A stretch of DNA of 36,306 nucleotides from Chloroflexota bacterium (lineage in GTDB: Bacteria; Chloroflexota; Anaerolineae; Promineifilales; Promineifilaceae): assembly GCA_020628815.1 (NCBI GenBank), contig JAHDEN010000049.1:1-36306 (forward strand), given 5' to 3'. The stretch's first letter is position 1; each line of letters starts with the position of its first letter. The notes below the pieces were generated by a model. That model was not told the DNA's origin and did not search any database. It saw only the letters and a program-made list of their open reading frames with translations. Made by a program: the position numbers and the translations under genes. Of the stretch, positions 1 through 10,000 are shown piece after piece.

Positions 1-831
1 GTTAATATGCTCCTTTATTGGTTTCTTCTAGAAATAACACCTAGTGCAAATCCTCTGGTTTTTCGCCAGATGATTCAAATCAACATTCTGTCAATCGTCG
101 TTTTCTGTTTAATAGGCTATGTGGTTAGTGGACTGAGCCAGTCTGTACAAACGCGCCGGGCTGAACTGGCGGCCGCCAATCGGAAACTGGCCCAATATGC
201 AAGCAGTTTAGAAGAGTTAACCATTAGTCGTGAGCGCAACCGGATGGCGCGCGAACTGCATGACACGCTGGCACATACGCTAAGCGGTCTATCAGTACAG
301 CTAGAAACGGCGCGTACATTTTGGGATGTGGATGAGGCGATAGCAAAGGGGTTGCTTGACCAATCATTGGCGTCGACTCGTTCTGGATTACAAGAGACAC
401 GGCGGGCGTTGCAATCGTTGCGGGCATCCCCTTTAGAGGATTTGGGGCTGGTATTAGCCTTGCGCGAGTTAGCAGAATCGGCCGAATCTCGCACCTATCT
501 CAAGCTCAATCTGAACCTGCCCACCCAACCGATTGAATTACCAGATGCCATCGAACAAGGGATCTATCGGGTGGCACAAGAAGCGGTCAACAATGTGGTC
601 AAGCATTCGACGGCGCAAACATTGACCCTGTCACTTAAAATTGAGGATCAGATTGAACTACTTGTGGCGGACGATGGGGTCGGCTTTTTGACCAATTCAG
701 CGGAAAGCAAAGATGGTCATTATGGCCTTGTTGGCATTCAGGAGCGGGCCGCTCTTATCAACGGCCAGATCACCATCACCAGCCAGCCGCAGCAAGGGAC
801 AACGATCTTGCTGAGGGTGGATCGAGAGTAA
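1..831 (+). CDS. NarL-family sensor histidine kinase, 5' truncated by the window edge
   Basis: C-terminal part of a membrane sensor kinase. The frame is open to base 1, so the first visible ATG (base 7) is probably internal and further transmembrane helices lie upstream. Numbered from that ATG: one hydrophobic helix at about 24-43, a short coiled linker, then a HisKA_3 dimerisation domain with phospho-acceptor H85 in RELHDTLAH, and an HATPase_c domain with N-box N195/N196, DDGVGF at 222-227 and the YGLVGIQERA lid at 239-248. The family autophosphorylates on His and passes phosphate to a NarL/LuxR-type regulator. The next gene is such a regulator, starting 3 bp after this stop codon, so the two form a co-transcribed pair. 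The signal cannot be read because the sensing part is missing. Confidence 0.93.
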   Translation, partial: VNMLLYWFLLEITPSANPLVFRQMIQINILSIVVFCLIGYVVSGLSQSVQTRRAELAAANRKLAQYASSLEELTISRERNRMARELHDTLAHTLSGLSVQLETARTFWDVDEAIAKGLLDQSLASTRSGLQETRRALQSLRASPLEDLGLVLALRELAESAESRTYLKLNLNLPTQPIELPDAIEQGIYRVAQEAVNNVVKHSTAQTLTLSLKIEDQIELLVADDGVGFLTNSAESKDGHYGLVGIQERAALINGQITITSQPQQGTTILLRVDRE

Positions 832-834
832 ATC

Positions 835-1476
835 ATGCGAATTATTATCTGTGACGATCAAGCGATAGTCCGAGACGGCCTCAAAATGATGCTTGGTCTT
901 GAAGCTGACATTGAAGTTGTTGCCACCGCCCAAGATGGCGCAGAAGCGGTCAATCTGGTCGCTGAACACAGCCCCGATCTTGTGTTGATGGATTTGAAAA
1001 TGCCGATTATGAACGGCATTGAGGCAACACGGCGCATTCGCCAACAGCACCCTGAAATTCCGGTCTTGGTGTTAACCACCTATGATGCTGATGAGTGGGT
1101 ATTTGATGCGCTGCGAGCCGGTGCGGTTGGCTATTTGCTCAAGGATACGCCGCGTGAACAGTTGGTCGCGGCCGTGCGTGGTTCGGCCACAGGACAGAGC
1201 TTTGTCGATCCAAATGTTGCAGGAAAATTAATAGGACAAGTTACGAGTGCAACGTCAATTTCGCCATCAACTGCCATTCTAAGCAAACTCACCGAGCGTG
1301 AAACGGACATTTTGCGTCTTGTTGCTGAAGGGCAAACGAATCAAGACATCGCCCAAACGCTCTTTCTCTCTGAAGGGACAGTGCGCAACTATGTCAGCCA
1401 AATATTTGCAAAATTAGAGGTTGCGGACAGAACACAGGCGGCCGTTATCGCATGGAGAAATGGTTTAGTGGCATAA
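835..1476 (+). CDS. NarL/LuxR-family response regulator
   Basis: 213-residue transcription factor of normal family length. The receiver domain covers about 1-118, with acidic pair D7/D8, phosphorylation site D53 in LVLMDLKMP, T81/T82 and K103. A LuxR-type helix-turn-helix covers about 149-210 (LTERETDILRLVAEGQTN, then LSEGTVRNYVSQIFAKL). It is almost certainly the cognate partner of the kinase immediately upstream, since only 3 bp separate stop and start. It is expected to bind DNA as a dimer once phosphorylated. No target operator can be identified. The gene converges on the minus-strand desaturase, with a short repeat-bearing gap between them. Confidence 0.95.
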   Translation: MRIIICDDQAIVRDGLKMMLGLEADIEVVATAQDGAEAVNLVAEHSPDLVLMDLKMPIMNGIEATRRIRQQHPEIPVLVLTTYDADEWVFDALRAGAVGYLLKDTPREQLVAAVRGSATGQSFVDPNVAGKLIGQVTSATSISPSTAILSKLTERETDILRLVAEGQTNQDIAQTLFLSEGTVRNYVSQIFAKLEVADRTQAAVIAWRNGLVA

Positions 1477-1490
1477 GCTACTAAACAAGG

Positions 1491-1534
1491 CTTCCTACCC
1501 TTCCTACCAACGTTAGGCGCGAACGTTAGGCGCG
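1491..1534. repeat. two adjacent tandem duplications (9 bp x2, 13 bp x2)
   Basis: CTTCCTACC occurs twice head to tail at 1491-1499 and 1500-1508. It is followed directly by AACGTTAGGCGCG twice head to tail at 1509-1521 and 1522-1534. Both pairs are perfect. They fill most of the gap between the convergent response regulator and crtI-like genes. No terminator-like stem with a T run is evident. Confidence 0.9.
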
Positions 1535-1547
1535 GCGGAAGCAGATG

Positions 1548-3080
1548 TTAATCGGCCGCGACTAGCTGCGGATCAAGCACATCTGCCAACGGCTGCTGTT
1601 GACCCGCGCCGATCAAACCGGCCGCGATATTGCCAGACGCCAACACCCCTGGCAATCCTGCACCTGGATGGGTTCCAGCCCCCACAAAGTACAAGTTATC
1701 GATATCTTGTGAGCGATTGTGCGGCCGGAACCAAGCCGATTGGGTCAACACCGGCTGGACCGAGAAAGCTGAGCCTAAATAGCTGTTCAGCGTCCCCTCA
1801 AAATGGGCCGGATCGATATAGTGCTCGGCCACAATATTTTCTTGCAGATCGGGCAAATAGTTTTCTTCTAGAAAGTTCATGATTGAATCACGATACGGCT
1901 TCGCCTGTGTGGCCCAATCGATGCCTGACGCATTGTGCGGAACCGGCGAAAGCACATAGAAGTTTTCATGCCCTTCAGGCGCAATCGAAGGATCAGTAAT
2001 TGTGGGCATATGCAGGTACAGTGAAAAATCGTCCGGCTTTACTTTTTTGTTGAAGATTTCGTGCAGTAGCTCTTTATATCGCTGGCCCAAAATAATATTG
2101 TGATGGCGCAGGCCGGTGTCGAGATACCGTTTTTTGGTGCCAAAATAGATCACGAACAGCGACATGCTGTATTTTGTCAGATTTTTGTAGCGCATGTCAG
2201 AGTTGATCCATGAGCGATGTTCTTTGTCGATCATGTTAAGGTAGGTATATGCAACCTCCGCGTTAGAAACAACAGCATCGGCCGCCACAAACGACCCATC
2301 CCCCAGATACACACCATCAGTTTTTCCGCTTTGTACCCGAATTTGAGCAACCTCAGTGTTGTATGTAATCCGGCCGCCCAACTCTTCAAACAGTTTGACC
2401 ATTGCAGCCACAACCGCCCCGGTGCCACCCATCGCATACCAAACCCCGTGTTCACGCTCTAGGTAGTGGATAAGCGCATAGATCGAAGTTGAATCAAACG
2501 GGTTTCCGCCGATCAACAGTGGATGGAATGAAAAGCATTGGCGCAAAAAGTCGTTCTCAATAAATTGCTCTACATATTTATAAACGCTTTTATAGGATTG
2601 GAGCCGCAATAAGTCAGGCACCACTTTCAGCATATCGCTCACTTTTAAGAACGGGGTGTTGATCAAATCCATCCCGGTGTGGTAAATGTCTTTGATTCCG
2701 TCTACAAAGTTCAGGTAGTTTTGCTTGTCGGCCGGGTTCCACTTCTCGATTTGGTCCAAAATGAAGTCAGAATCACCGTTGTAGTCAAAATGATTTTTGT
2801 TGTGATCATAAATCCGGTAAAACGGATCGCAGCGAACAAATTCGACATAGTCGGCCCGATTTTTACCTGCAAGCTCAAACAGTTCATCAAACATGTAGGG
2901 TGCGGTAATCACAGTTGGGCCGCCGTCAAAATGGAACCCATTTTGTTCATAGACGTATGCTCGCCCACCAGCCATGTCCCGCTTTTCTAAAATCTGCACA
3001 TCGTGCCCAGCGGCTTGCAAACGAATTGCGGCCGATAACCCGCCAAACCCACTACCAATTACAATGATCTGTTTTTTCAT
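1548..3080 (-). CDS. crtI: CrtI-type phytoene desaturase / carotenoid FAD oxidoreductase
   Basis: 510-residue flavoprotein. The N-terminal dinucleotide-binding fold reads [12 protein letters not shown] (7-18), followed by [11 protein letters not shown] and FDGGPTVIT, all typical of the CrtI family. Near the C-terminus [20 protein letters not shown] is the conserved FAD-proximal signature of bacterial phytoene and diapophytoene desaturases. The family introduces double bonds into C40 or C30 carotenoid precursors at the membrane. The exact substrate (phytoene, diapophytoene or a later oxidation step) cannot be told from sequence. No phytoene synthase (crtB) or other carotenoid gene is in the window, so this copy sits apart from a complete cluster. 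It lies 113 bp downstream of the DUF1684 gene on the same strand and may share its transcript. Confidence 0.85.
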   Translation of the reverse strand: MKKQIIVIGSGFGGLSAAIRLQAAGHDVQILEKRDMAGGRAYVYEQNGFHFDGGPTVITAPYMFDELFELAGKNRADYVEFVRCDPFYRIYDHNKNHFDYNGDSDFILDQIEKWNPADKQNYLNFVDGIKDIYHTGMDLINTPFLKVSDMLKVVPDLLRLQSYKSVYKYVEQFIENDFLRQCFSFHPLLIGGNPFDSTSIYALIHYLEREHGVWYAMGGTGAVVAAMVKLFEELGGRITYNTEVAQIRVQSGKTDGVYLGDGSFVAADAVVSNAEVAYTYLNMIDKEHRSWINSDMRYKNLTKYSMSLFVIYFGTKKRYLDTGLRHHNIILGQRYKELLHEIFNKKVKPDDFSLYLHMPTITDPSIAPEGHENFYVLSPVPHNASGIDWATQAKPYRDSIMNFLEENYLPDLQENIVAEHYIDPAHFEGTLNSYLGSAFSVQPVLTQSAWFRPHNRSQDIDNLYFVGAGTHPGAGLPGVLASGNIAAGLIGAGQQQPLADVLDPQLVAAD

Positions 3081-3193
3081 GTCTTACCCTGTTTTGTTCA
3101 AGTTTGAGGGGAACAATATCCCCGCAACGTGAAAAGGATACATGAAAAGCGCGACATGCACAGGTTTTGTCTATGTTTCTTATATGTTTGTGT

Positions 3194-3829
3194 CTATGTA
3201 TCGGGAAATGCCTTTTCCCCCGCTTCAATCATAAGCTCTAGTTTATTTTCGGCCGGTGGCAATGGGCAGCTCCATAAATGGTTGTAGGCACAAGATGGGT
3301 TGTACGCAAAATTAAAGTCAAGCAGAATTTGATCCCCATGTGTGCCTAAATCAGCCCCTTTAATCGCATCGTACAAATATCGGCCGCCGCCGTATGTGGT
3401 TTTGCCATTGGTCGCATCCCCAAAGGGCAAATACAACGCACCGCCGTACCCATCAATCCAAAACATGTTTAAGTGATACGCCTTCCCCTTAAGCTCAAAG
3501 TCGATCTCCGCCACACGGGTGTAACTAAATATCCCATCGGCCGCCAATTGAGTCTCAAGCGTATACTGCAAAACGTCCGTATTAAACGTTCCCCAAACCG
3601 CGAATTCAGGATCATAGTCATAAAATGGCGCGCTGTCTGTCAAAGCTTGCTGCTCCGCCATCAACGGGGTCATCGGATGATTCCAAAACAAACCATCTTT
3701 GACAGATCGAAACATCGCCCAAGAAGCTTGGAGCTTTTGCGGATCTTGATTTGTAGCCCGGATATCTGCATAGACTTTTGAGATTGTTCGTCTCCAGTCG
3801 GTAAGCTGAAGCGGATTTAAAAGGGTCAT
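3194..3829 (-). CDS. DUF1684 family protein
   Basis: 211 residues with no signal peptide. The C-terminal half has the hallmarks of DUF1684: a LYLPFGDATNGKTTYGGGRY stretch at about 131-150, LDFNFAYNPSCAY, then CPLPPAENKLELMIEAGEKAF. The N-terminal part (RSVKDGLFWNHPMTPL) matches the usual 'R..KD.f....sPl' beginning. The biochemical role of the family is not established. The invariant Cys, Asn and Asp residues suggest a small enzymatic or ligand-binding beta fold. The gene is divergent from the large copper-oxidase gene and precedes the desaturase on the same strand. The ATG at 3829 is followed by MTLLNPLQLTDW, a normal cytoplasmic start. Confidence 0.85.
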   Translation of the reverse strand: MTLLNPLQLTDWRRTISKVYADIRATNQDPQKLQASWAMFRSVKDGLFWNHPMTPLMAEQQALTDSAPFYDYDPEFAVWGTFNTDVLQYTLETQLAADGIFSYTRVAEIDFELKGKAYHLNMFWIDGYGGALYLPFGDATNGKTTYGGGRYLYDAIKGADLGTHGDQILLDFNFAYNPSCAYNHLWSCPLPPAENKLELMIEAGEKAFPDT

Positions 3830-3908
3830 TTTTTCACCTTCGCATTTAAAGTTTTCTTCCAGACGCTCTGTTATCTTCGATTTTGAGTCAGTAACGACAA
3901 ATCCAATA

Positions 3909-3930
3909 CGGTTTTTACGTTAAAAAACCG
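3909..3930. repeat. inverted repeat in the divergent 3830-4057 spacer
   Basis: CGGTTTTT (3909-3916) is mirrored by AAAAACCG (3923-3930) with a 6-nt centre. It lies in the A+T-rich spacer between the DUF1684 gene (minus) and the large oxidase gene (plus), where both promoters must be. It may be an operator or simply A/T-rich structure. I cannot place reliable -10/-35 boxes in this spacer. Confidence 0.3.
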
Positions 3931-4057
3931 AGGTTTCTGAAATTAAAGCCTTAAGAGAAAGTGTCTATCATTCTTCAATAAGCGTATGTGCAATTGAGCC
4001 TATCAATTTACGCCCGTGCAATTTTCGAATTTGTTTCACATTCAAATACCAAATCCT

Positions 4058-7000
4058 ATGACTTCCAACTTCCCTAGATCTCTTCTAAAATTTCTTGCAG
4101 CTGCTTTTTGCCTGATTCTTGTCGCATTGGTCCCCACGGCCGGTGAGAGTAACAATGATCAAAGCGATTTTGTTCAACGCGTTGATCGTGAAACCGAGCT
4201 TGAAATAGGGCACGATGATGAGTTTTGGGCTGAATTAACCAAAGACGAAGCACCATTAGCAATTACGGCCGAAATGACCAAAGCAACCGCTCCAAATCAT
4301 GTGGGTGGTTCGTGGGGACCGGTCATTGACTGGCCATTAAATCCTGCCTCAATCGCCAATTTGCCTGACGGCCGGTTGTTAACTTTTTCAGGGAGTGAAC
4401 GGTATAGCTGGCCTTCGACTGAACAAACCTATGCAGCCATTTGGAACCCCACCACAGGCGCTTTAGAAGAAGTCTTTAACGACAACCACAACATGTTTTG
4501 TGCCGCTATGGTTTCAACCGCAGACGGGCAAATCATGGTAAATGGGGGAAGAAATACCGTTAGCAGTGCAAGCCTGTTTAACTGGGAAGGTGAAAGTTGG
4601 ACACGCAGTGACGAGATGAACAGCAAGCGCTGGTATCCGACCTCCATCGCATTACCAAATGGAGATGTGTTCACAGCCGTTGGTAAAAACAACCGATATC
4701 CCGAAGTTTGGACAGAAGGAGCCGGCTGGGACCTGCTAACCGGAGCTGATCTACAAGCAGCTATCCTAGATTATGGAAGCAACCGGGACGGAGCTGGATG
4801 GTTACCTTTAATGCATTTGGACCCCCGAGGCAACATTTTGCACTATGGTGCCACCGATCAGATGCACGAGATAACGCTTGCGGGCAACGGCAGTATCCGC
4901 AATTTGGGATCCAACAATTTAAGTTGGTATCCAGAAGAAGCGGTGGCGGTTCAGTACGATGAAAATCATATTTTGATTGCAGGTGGAGCGGATGCTATTG
5001 ATGATGGGCTAACGGCAACGAATAAAGCTGCGATTTTAGACATGAGTGGCCCAAATCCGATCGTAACTGAAATTGTCGGAATGAACTTTGATCGCCAGCT
5101 TGCCAATGAGGTTGTAATGCCAACCGGAGATATATTGGTGATCGGGGGGAACACAACTGGTAAAAAGTTTAGCGACCCAGGGTCTGTGCTAACCCCAGAG
5201 CTTTGGAACCCTCAAACGCAAACTTGGACCAATCTCAATAACATGAGCGTCCCACGTAACTACCATTCAACCGCTATCCTGCTCCCGGACGGCCGTGTTT
5301 TCGCAGGTGGTGGTGGATATGCATCGAGTAACCCTAATCACCCAGCAAACCATCCAGATGCTCAAATTTTCTCTCCCCCGTATCTCTTTAACTCGAATGG
5401 AACCTTAGCCACCCGGCCGCAAATTACAAGTGCGCCAGAGCTCACCGCACCGGGCCACAATTTCATTGTTAAAACCAACCAAACGCCCGACCGTTTTACA
5501 ATGGTTCGCCTCTCAGCCGTTACCCACAGCACCAATACAAGTCAACGCTTTCTGGAGGTTGATTTTGTACCCAAAAGCGGTGGCTACGAGTTGAGCATGA
5601 ACAGCAACGAAAACACCCTTGTGCCAGGCTATTGGATGCTGTTTGCTTTCAACTCACAAGGTGTACCCTCAGTCTCGCACACCATTCATGTCTCAAATCA
5701 GGATTTGCTGGTTGATCAACCGGCCGATTTTGAATCAAACATCGATACGGCCGCAGTCGTAGAAATGAACGCCGTTGGCAAAACGGGTGACACACTGAGC
5801 TATAGCGCAATCGGTCTGCCACCGGGTGTCACCATCAACACTAGCACCGGCCGGATGGCAGGCACCCCAACCGACTGGGGATATTACGATGTGAACGTTA
5901 CCGTTTCAAGCAATCGTGGTGCCACCGAGACAGTCGAATTCACATGGGAAGTTATCCATCCCGACACAGTCACAACCGTGTACAACTTTGAATCTAATCA
6001 TGGTTGGACAGTTAACCCGAGTGGATCTGATACAGCCTCGGCCGGTCAGTGGAAACGAGGAAACCCGGCTGGCACAAGCGAGCAGGGGAACCCGATCCAG
6101 CTGGATGAAACGACTAGCGGCAACAATGCACTAATCACCGGTTTAAACGGTGGCAGCGTCGGTGCAAATGATGTAGATGGCGGGCTAACCTCAATCCGAT
6201 CACCAAATATCCAAATTCCGGTCGCCACCGAGTCGATTCTCAGCTTCGAATACAATTTCGCACATCTTGCAGATGCGACATCGGCCGACTTTTTGCGCAT
6301 CAGCGTTGTGGGCGACACCACATCAGTTGTACTAAAAGAGCGGGGTGCCCCAACATTACGCACGGGTGAATGGACAACATTTCGCAAAGACCTGTCTGAC
6401 TTTGGCGATCAAACTGTCACCATTCTGATCGAAGCCAATGACTCAAGCTCCGCCAGCGTCATCGAGGCAGCTATTGACGATGTTGAGCTAAAAATCACCC
6501 CGATCACAAAATCGCCAATTTTGACCAACCCAGGTGACCAAGACAGCATTGTCGGCAATACGGTGAACTTACAAATTAATGCGACTGACCCGGATGGTGA
6601 TCCAATAACGTTTGCAGGGTCAAATCTGCCAGATGGGTTGAGCCTAAACACAAGCAATGGTCTGATTTCAGGTATCCCATCCGAACCGGGTGATTTTAAT
6701 GTCAATTTGCTGGTCACAGATGATAAAGGGGCGCGTGATCAGGCCTCATTTAGTTGGACGGTTGAACAGCGGCCTCTGGTTCTGTCTCAAATCATTTCAC
6801 AACCCAAAGAGCAAGGGACCTTAATCTCTTATACCGGCCTAGCAACCGGGGGTGGCGGGACAATTCTGTACAAGTGGAACTTTGGAGATACGACGCCTGA
6901 CTCTGAATTCCGATCAACCCCCGCCATCTTCCACCAATACGATCAGCCCGGCCGTTACATCGTGACCTTAACGGTCAAGGATGGGAGCGGACAAGAAGGT

Positions 7001-10000
7001 GAGATTCGGTTTAATCAAGCCATCTACCCACCCCGCACCGAAAAACGACCAAATCGTTCAAGCAGCATCGTACTTGAAGAACGTGAAGGGCATAATCGGA
7101 TTTGGGTTGTGAATCCCGACAACAATTCTGTTTCAGCCTTCAACAACCAAAACAACGAAAAGTTGGCCGAAATCCCTGTCGGGCAAGAGCCACACGCGCT
7201 GGCCGTTGCTCCTGACGGCCGGATCTGGGTCACAAACCAAGAATCAGCTTCGATCTCGATTGTTGATCCCAACAGCTTTACCGTAGTCGACACAAAATAT
7301 CTGGCCGGAGGCTCTAAACCGTTTGGTATCGTCTTCTCCCCAACCGAAGATCATGCCTATGTGGCACAAGAAGCGTTAGGCACGATCCTCAAGCTTAATC
7401 CAACCAATGGGAACCAACAAAGTTCTGTCTTTGCGGGTCAGCACGTACGCCATTTAGCCATTAATTCAGATGGAACAAAGCTGTACGCTACCCGATTTAT
7501 CACTCCAAAATTACCGGGGGAAGAGACCCAAAACGTCCAAACTGAAAATGTCGGTGGCGAAGTTATCGTCATCAATACTGGTTCGATGGGTGTCGCGGAC
7601 ACAATCATCTTACAGGTAAATGACGGGGAAGATTTTGAAGCTGGCGCACGCGGTGTGCCCAACTATCTGGGCGCCCCAGCGATTGCGCCCGACGGTAAAA
7701 CCGCTTGGATCCCATCAAAGCAAGATAATGTTTTACGAGGCCAACTGCGGGACGGCGAAGATCCAAATTTTGAGCACACCGTCCGTGCGATCTCGTCTGA
7801 AATTCAGTTAGAAAGCAACAGTGAAATCTCGAACAACCGGATCGATCATGACAACTCCAGCTTGGCAAGTGCGGCCGTTTATGGGCTGTATGGCAACTAC
7901 ATGTTTGTGGCGCTCGAAACGAGCCGCGAAGTAGCCGTCATCGATGTATCCCAAAAAGCTGAAATTTTCCGGATTGATACCGGCATCGCCCCACAGGGGT
8001 TAGAAATTTCTGCCCACGGGTTAACCCTTTTTGTACACAACTTTTTAGATCGCACGGTGGGTGTTTACGATATGTCGCCGCTCATCAACGAGGGGATCCT
8101 TGAAATCGTTCAAACAGCCACCTATCGGCCGGTGACCGATGAAAAGCTGGCCCCTGAAATTTTGACAGGTAAACAGTTGTTTTACGATGCACGGGATACC
8201 CGATTAGCACAAGACGCATATATGAGCTGTGCCAGCTGCCACAATGACGGTGGCCACGACGGCCGAGTATGGGACTTTACTGGCACGGGTGAAGGCTTGC
8301 GTAACACCATCTCCTTAAACGGTCACGGTGGGCCAGAACACGGCCGCTTGCACTGGAGCGGTAACTTCGACGAAGTACATGATTTCGAAGCGCAGATCCG
8401 TTCATTTGCCGGTGGTACTGGCTTAATGAGCGACGAAGATTTTAATGCCACGGCTGATCCATTTGGGGAGCAAAAAACGGGCAAAAGTAGCGATCTTGAT
8501 GCGTTGGCCGCTTATGTGAACTCATTAACCACAGTTGGCCCCAGCCCGTTTAAAGCCAGCAATGGGGAGCTAACAGATGCAGCCAAAGCCGGCCGGATCG
8601 TTTTCAAAAACCACAGCTGTACATCGTGCCATTCAGGCGATGTATTTACCGATAGTGCCACCAATGCGTTACACGATATTGGGACGCTAAAATCGAGCAG
8701 TGGCGACCGTCTGGGGCAATCGTTAGATGGGTTAGACACCCCAACCCTCATTGGCGTTTGGGAAACCGCCCCTTACCTGCACGACGGATCGGCCGGAACA
8801 TTAGCAGAAGCGGTTCAAGCGCATGCGGGAGTTGATCTTTCAACGACAGAAATGGATCAGTTGGTCGCGTTTTTACAGCAGATTGACGACCTAACTCCGG
8901 CCGTACCGCCCAATGTCCCCCCAACGCTCGAGAATCCAGGAAACCGGACGGACATGGAAAATGATTCGATCACCTTATCTTTAATCGCCACCGATCCTGA
9001 TGATCCAAGCTTAATTTTTACCAGCACCGGCCTACCCGGCGGGTTAAACTTAAACCCAGATTCAGGTGAAATCAGCGGTGTTTTAATCAAGGATGGGGAG
9101 TATCCGGTCACAATTACCGTGACAGATGGAGCCAAAGCGACCAGCACAATTAACTTTACTTGGATCGTTGAGCCGGAACCGCAGCCGATTATCTTTTCAG
9201 CAGGGGTTCATACGATCAGCACCGACCAACTGATAACTGTGCCGCTAAAGATTGCGCTCGATGATACACATCAATCTTTAAACACATTTTCGCTTGATTT
9301 GGCTTACGATGATTCAGCGGTAGAAGTTGGTCAATGTACCGTAGACGCAGGCCTAAGTGTTAGCTGTGATTTCGGCCAAGCAGGTACAGTATCTATCAAC
9401 GGCTCATTTGAGTCAGCCCAAACCACCAACGTTTCGCCCGCCACAATCCAGTTTAAAGCGATTGGTGACGATGGTGCGAACAGTATATTGCAGTGGACGG
9501 TTAACTCTTTATCCGGCAACGCTGGTCAACCAGTCACTTTATTTGAAGCTCAAAATGGGCTGATTCGAATTCAAAACGCCAACACAGCGCCAGAATTACA
9601 AGACCCCGGAGACCAAACTGCAAAAGTTGATAATCCGGTTCTGGTACAGCTTCAAGCATCAGATGCAGATGGAGACAGCTTGAGCTTTAGCGGCCAAAAT
9701 CTGCCCGATGGCTTAGTGATAAACAATGATGGCTTGATTAGCGGAACGCCTGTAAAGGCAGGGACGTTTGAGAGTGTCTTGATCGTTGACGACGGCCGGG
9801 GCGAACAGGATCAGGTTGCCGTGGTTTGGGAAGTTGCGGAATCAACAGCTGAACCCTCTGATACAGATTACACCCTTACGGTCAATCAATCTGATTCGTT
9901 CACCAATAGCCCGCTGCTTAGCGTGGTGATCTCACCAACCGTAGACGGAGAGGTGCAGTTCAGCAATTCAAACACATTGTCTTTCGAAGGCTGGAAGCCT

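Noticed and set aside
4016-4057. GTG 4016 as start of the oxidase fusion
   Set aside because: It adds 14 residues ahead of an already complete signal peptide; ATG 4058 is the simpler start, although neither has a clear ribosome-binding site.
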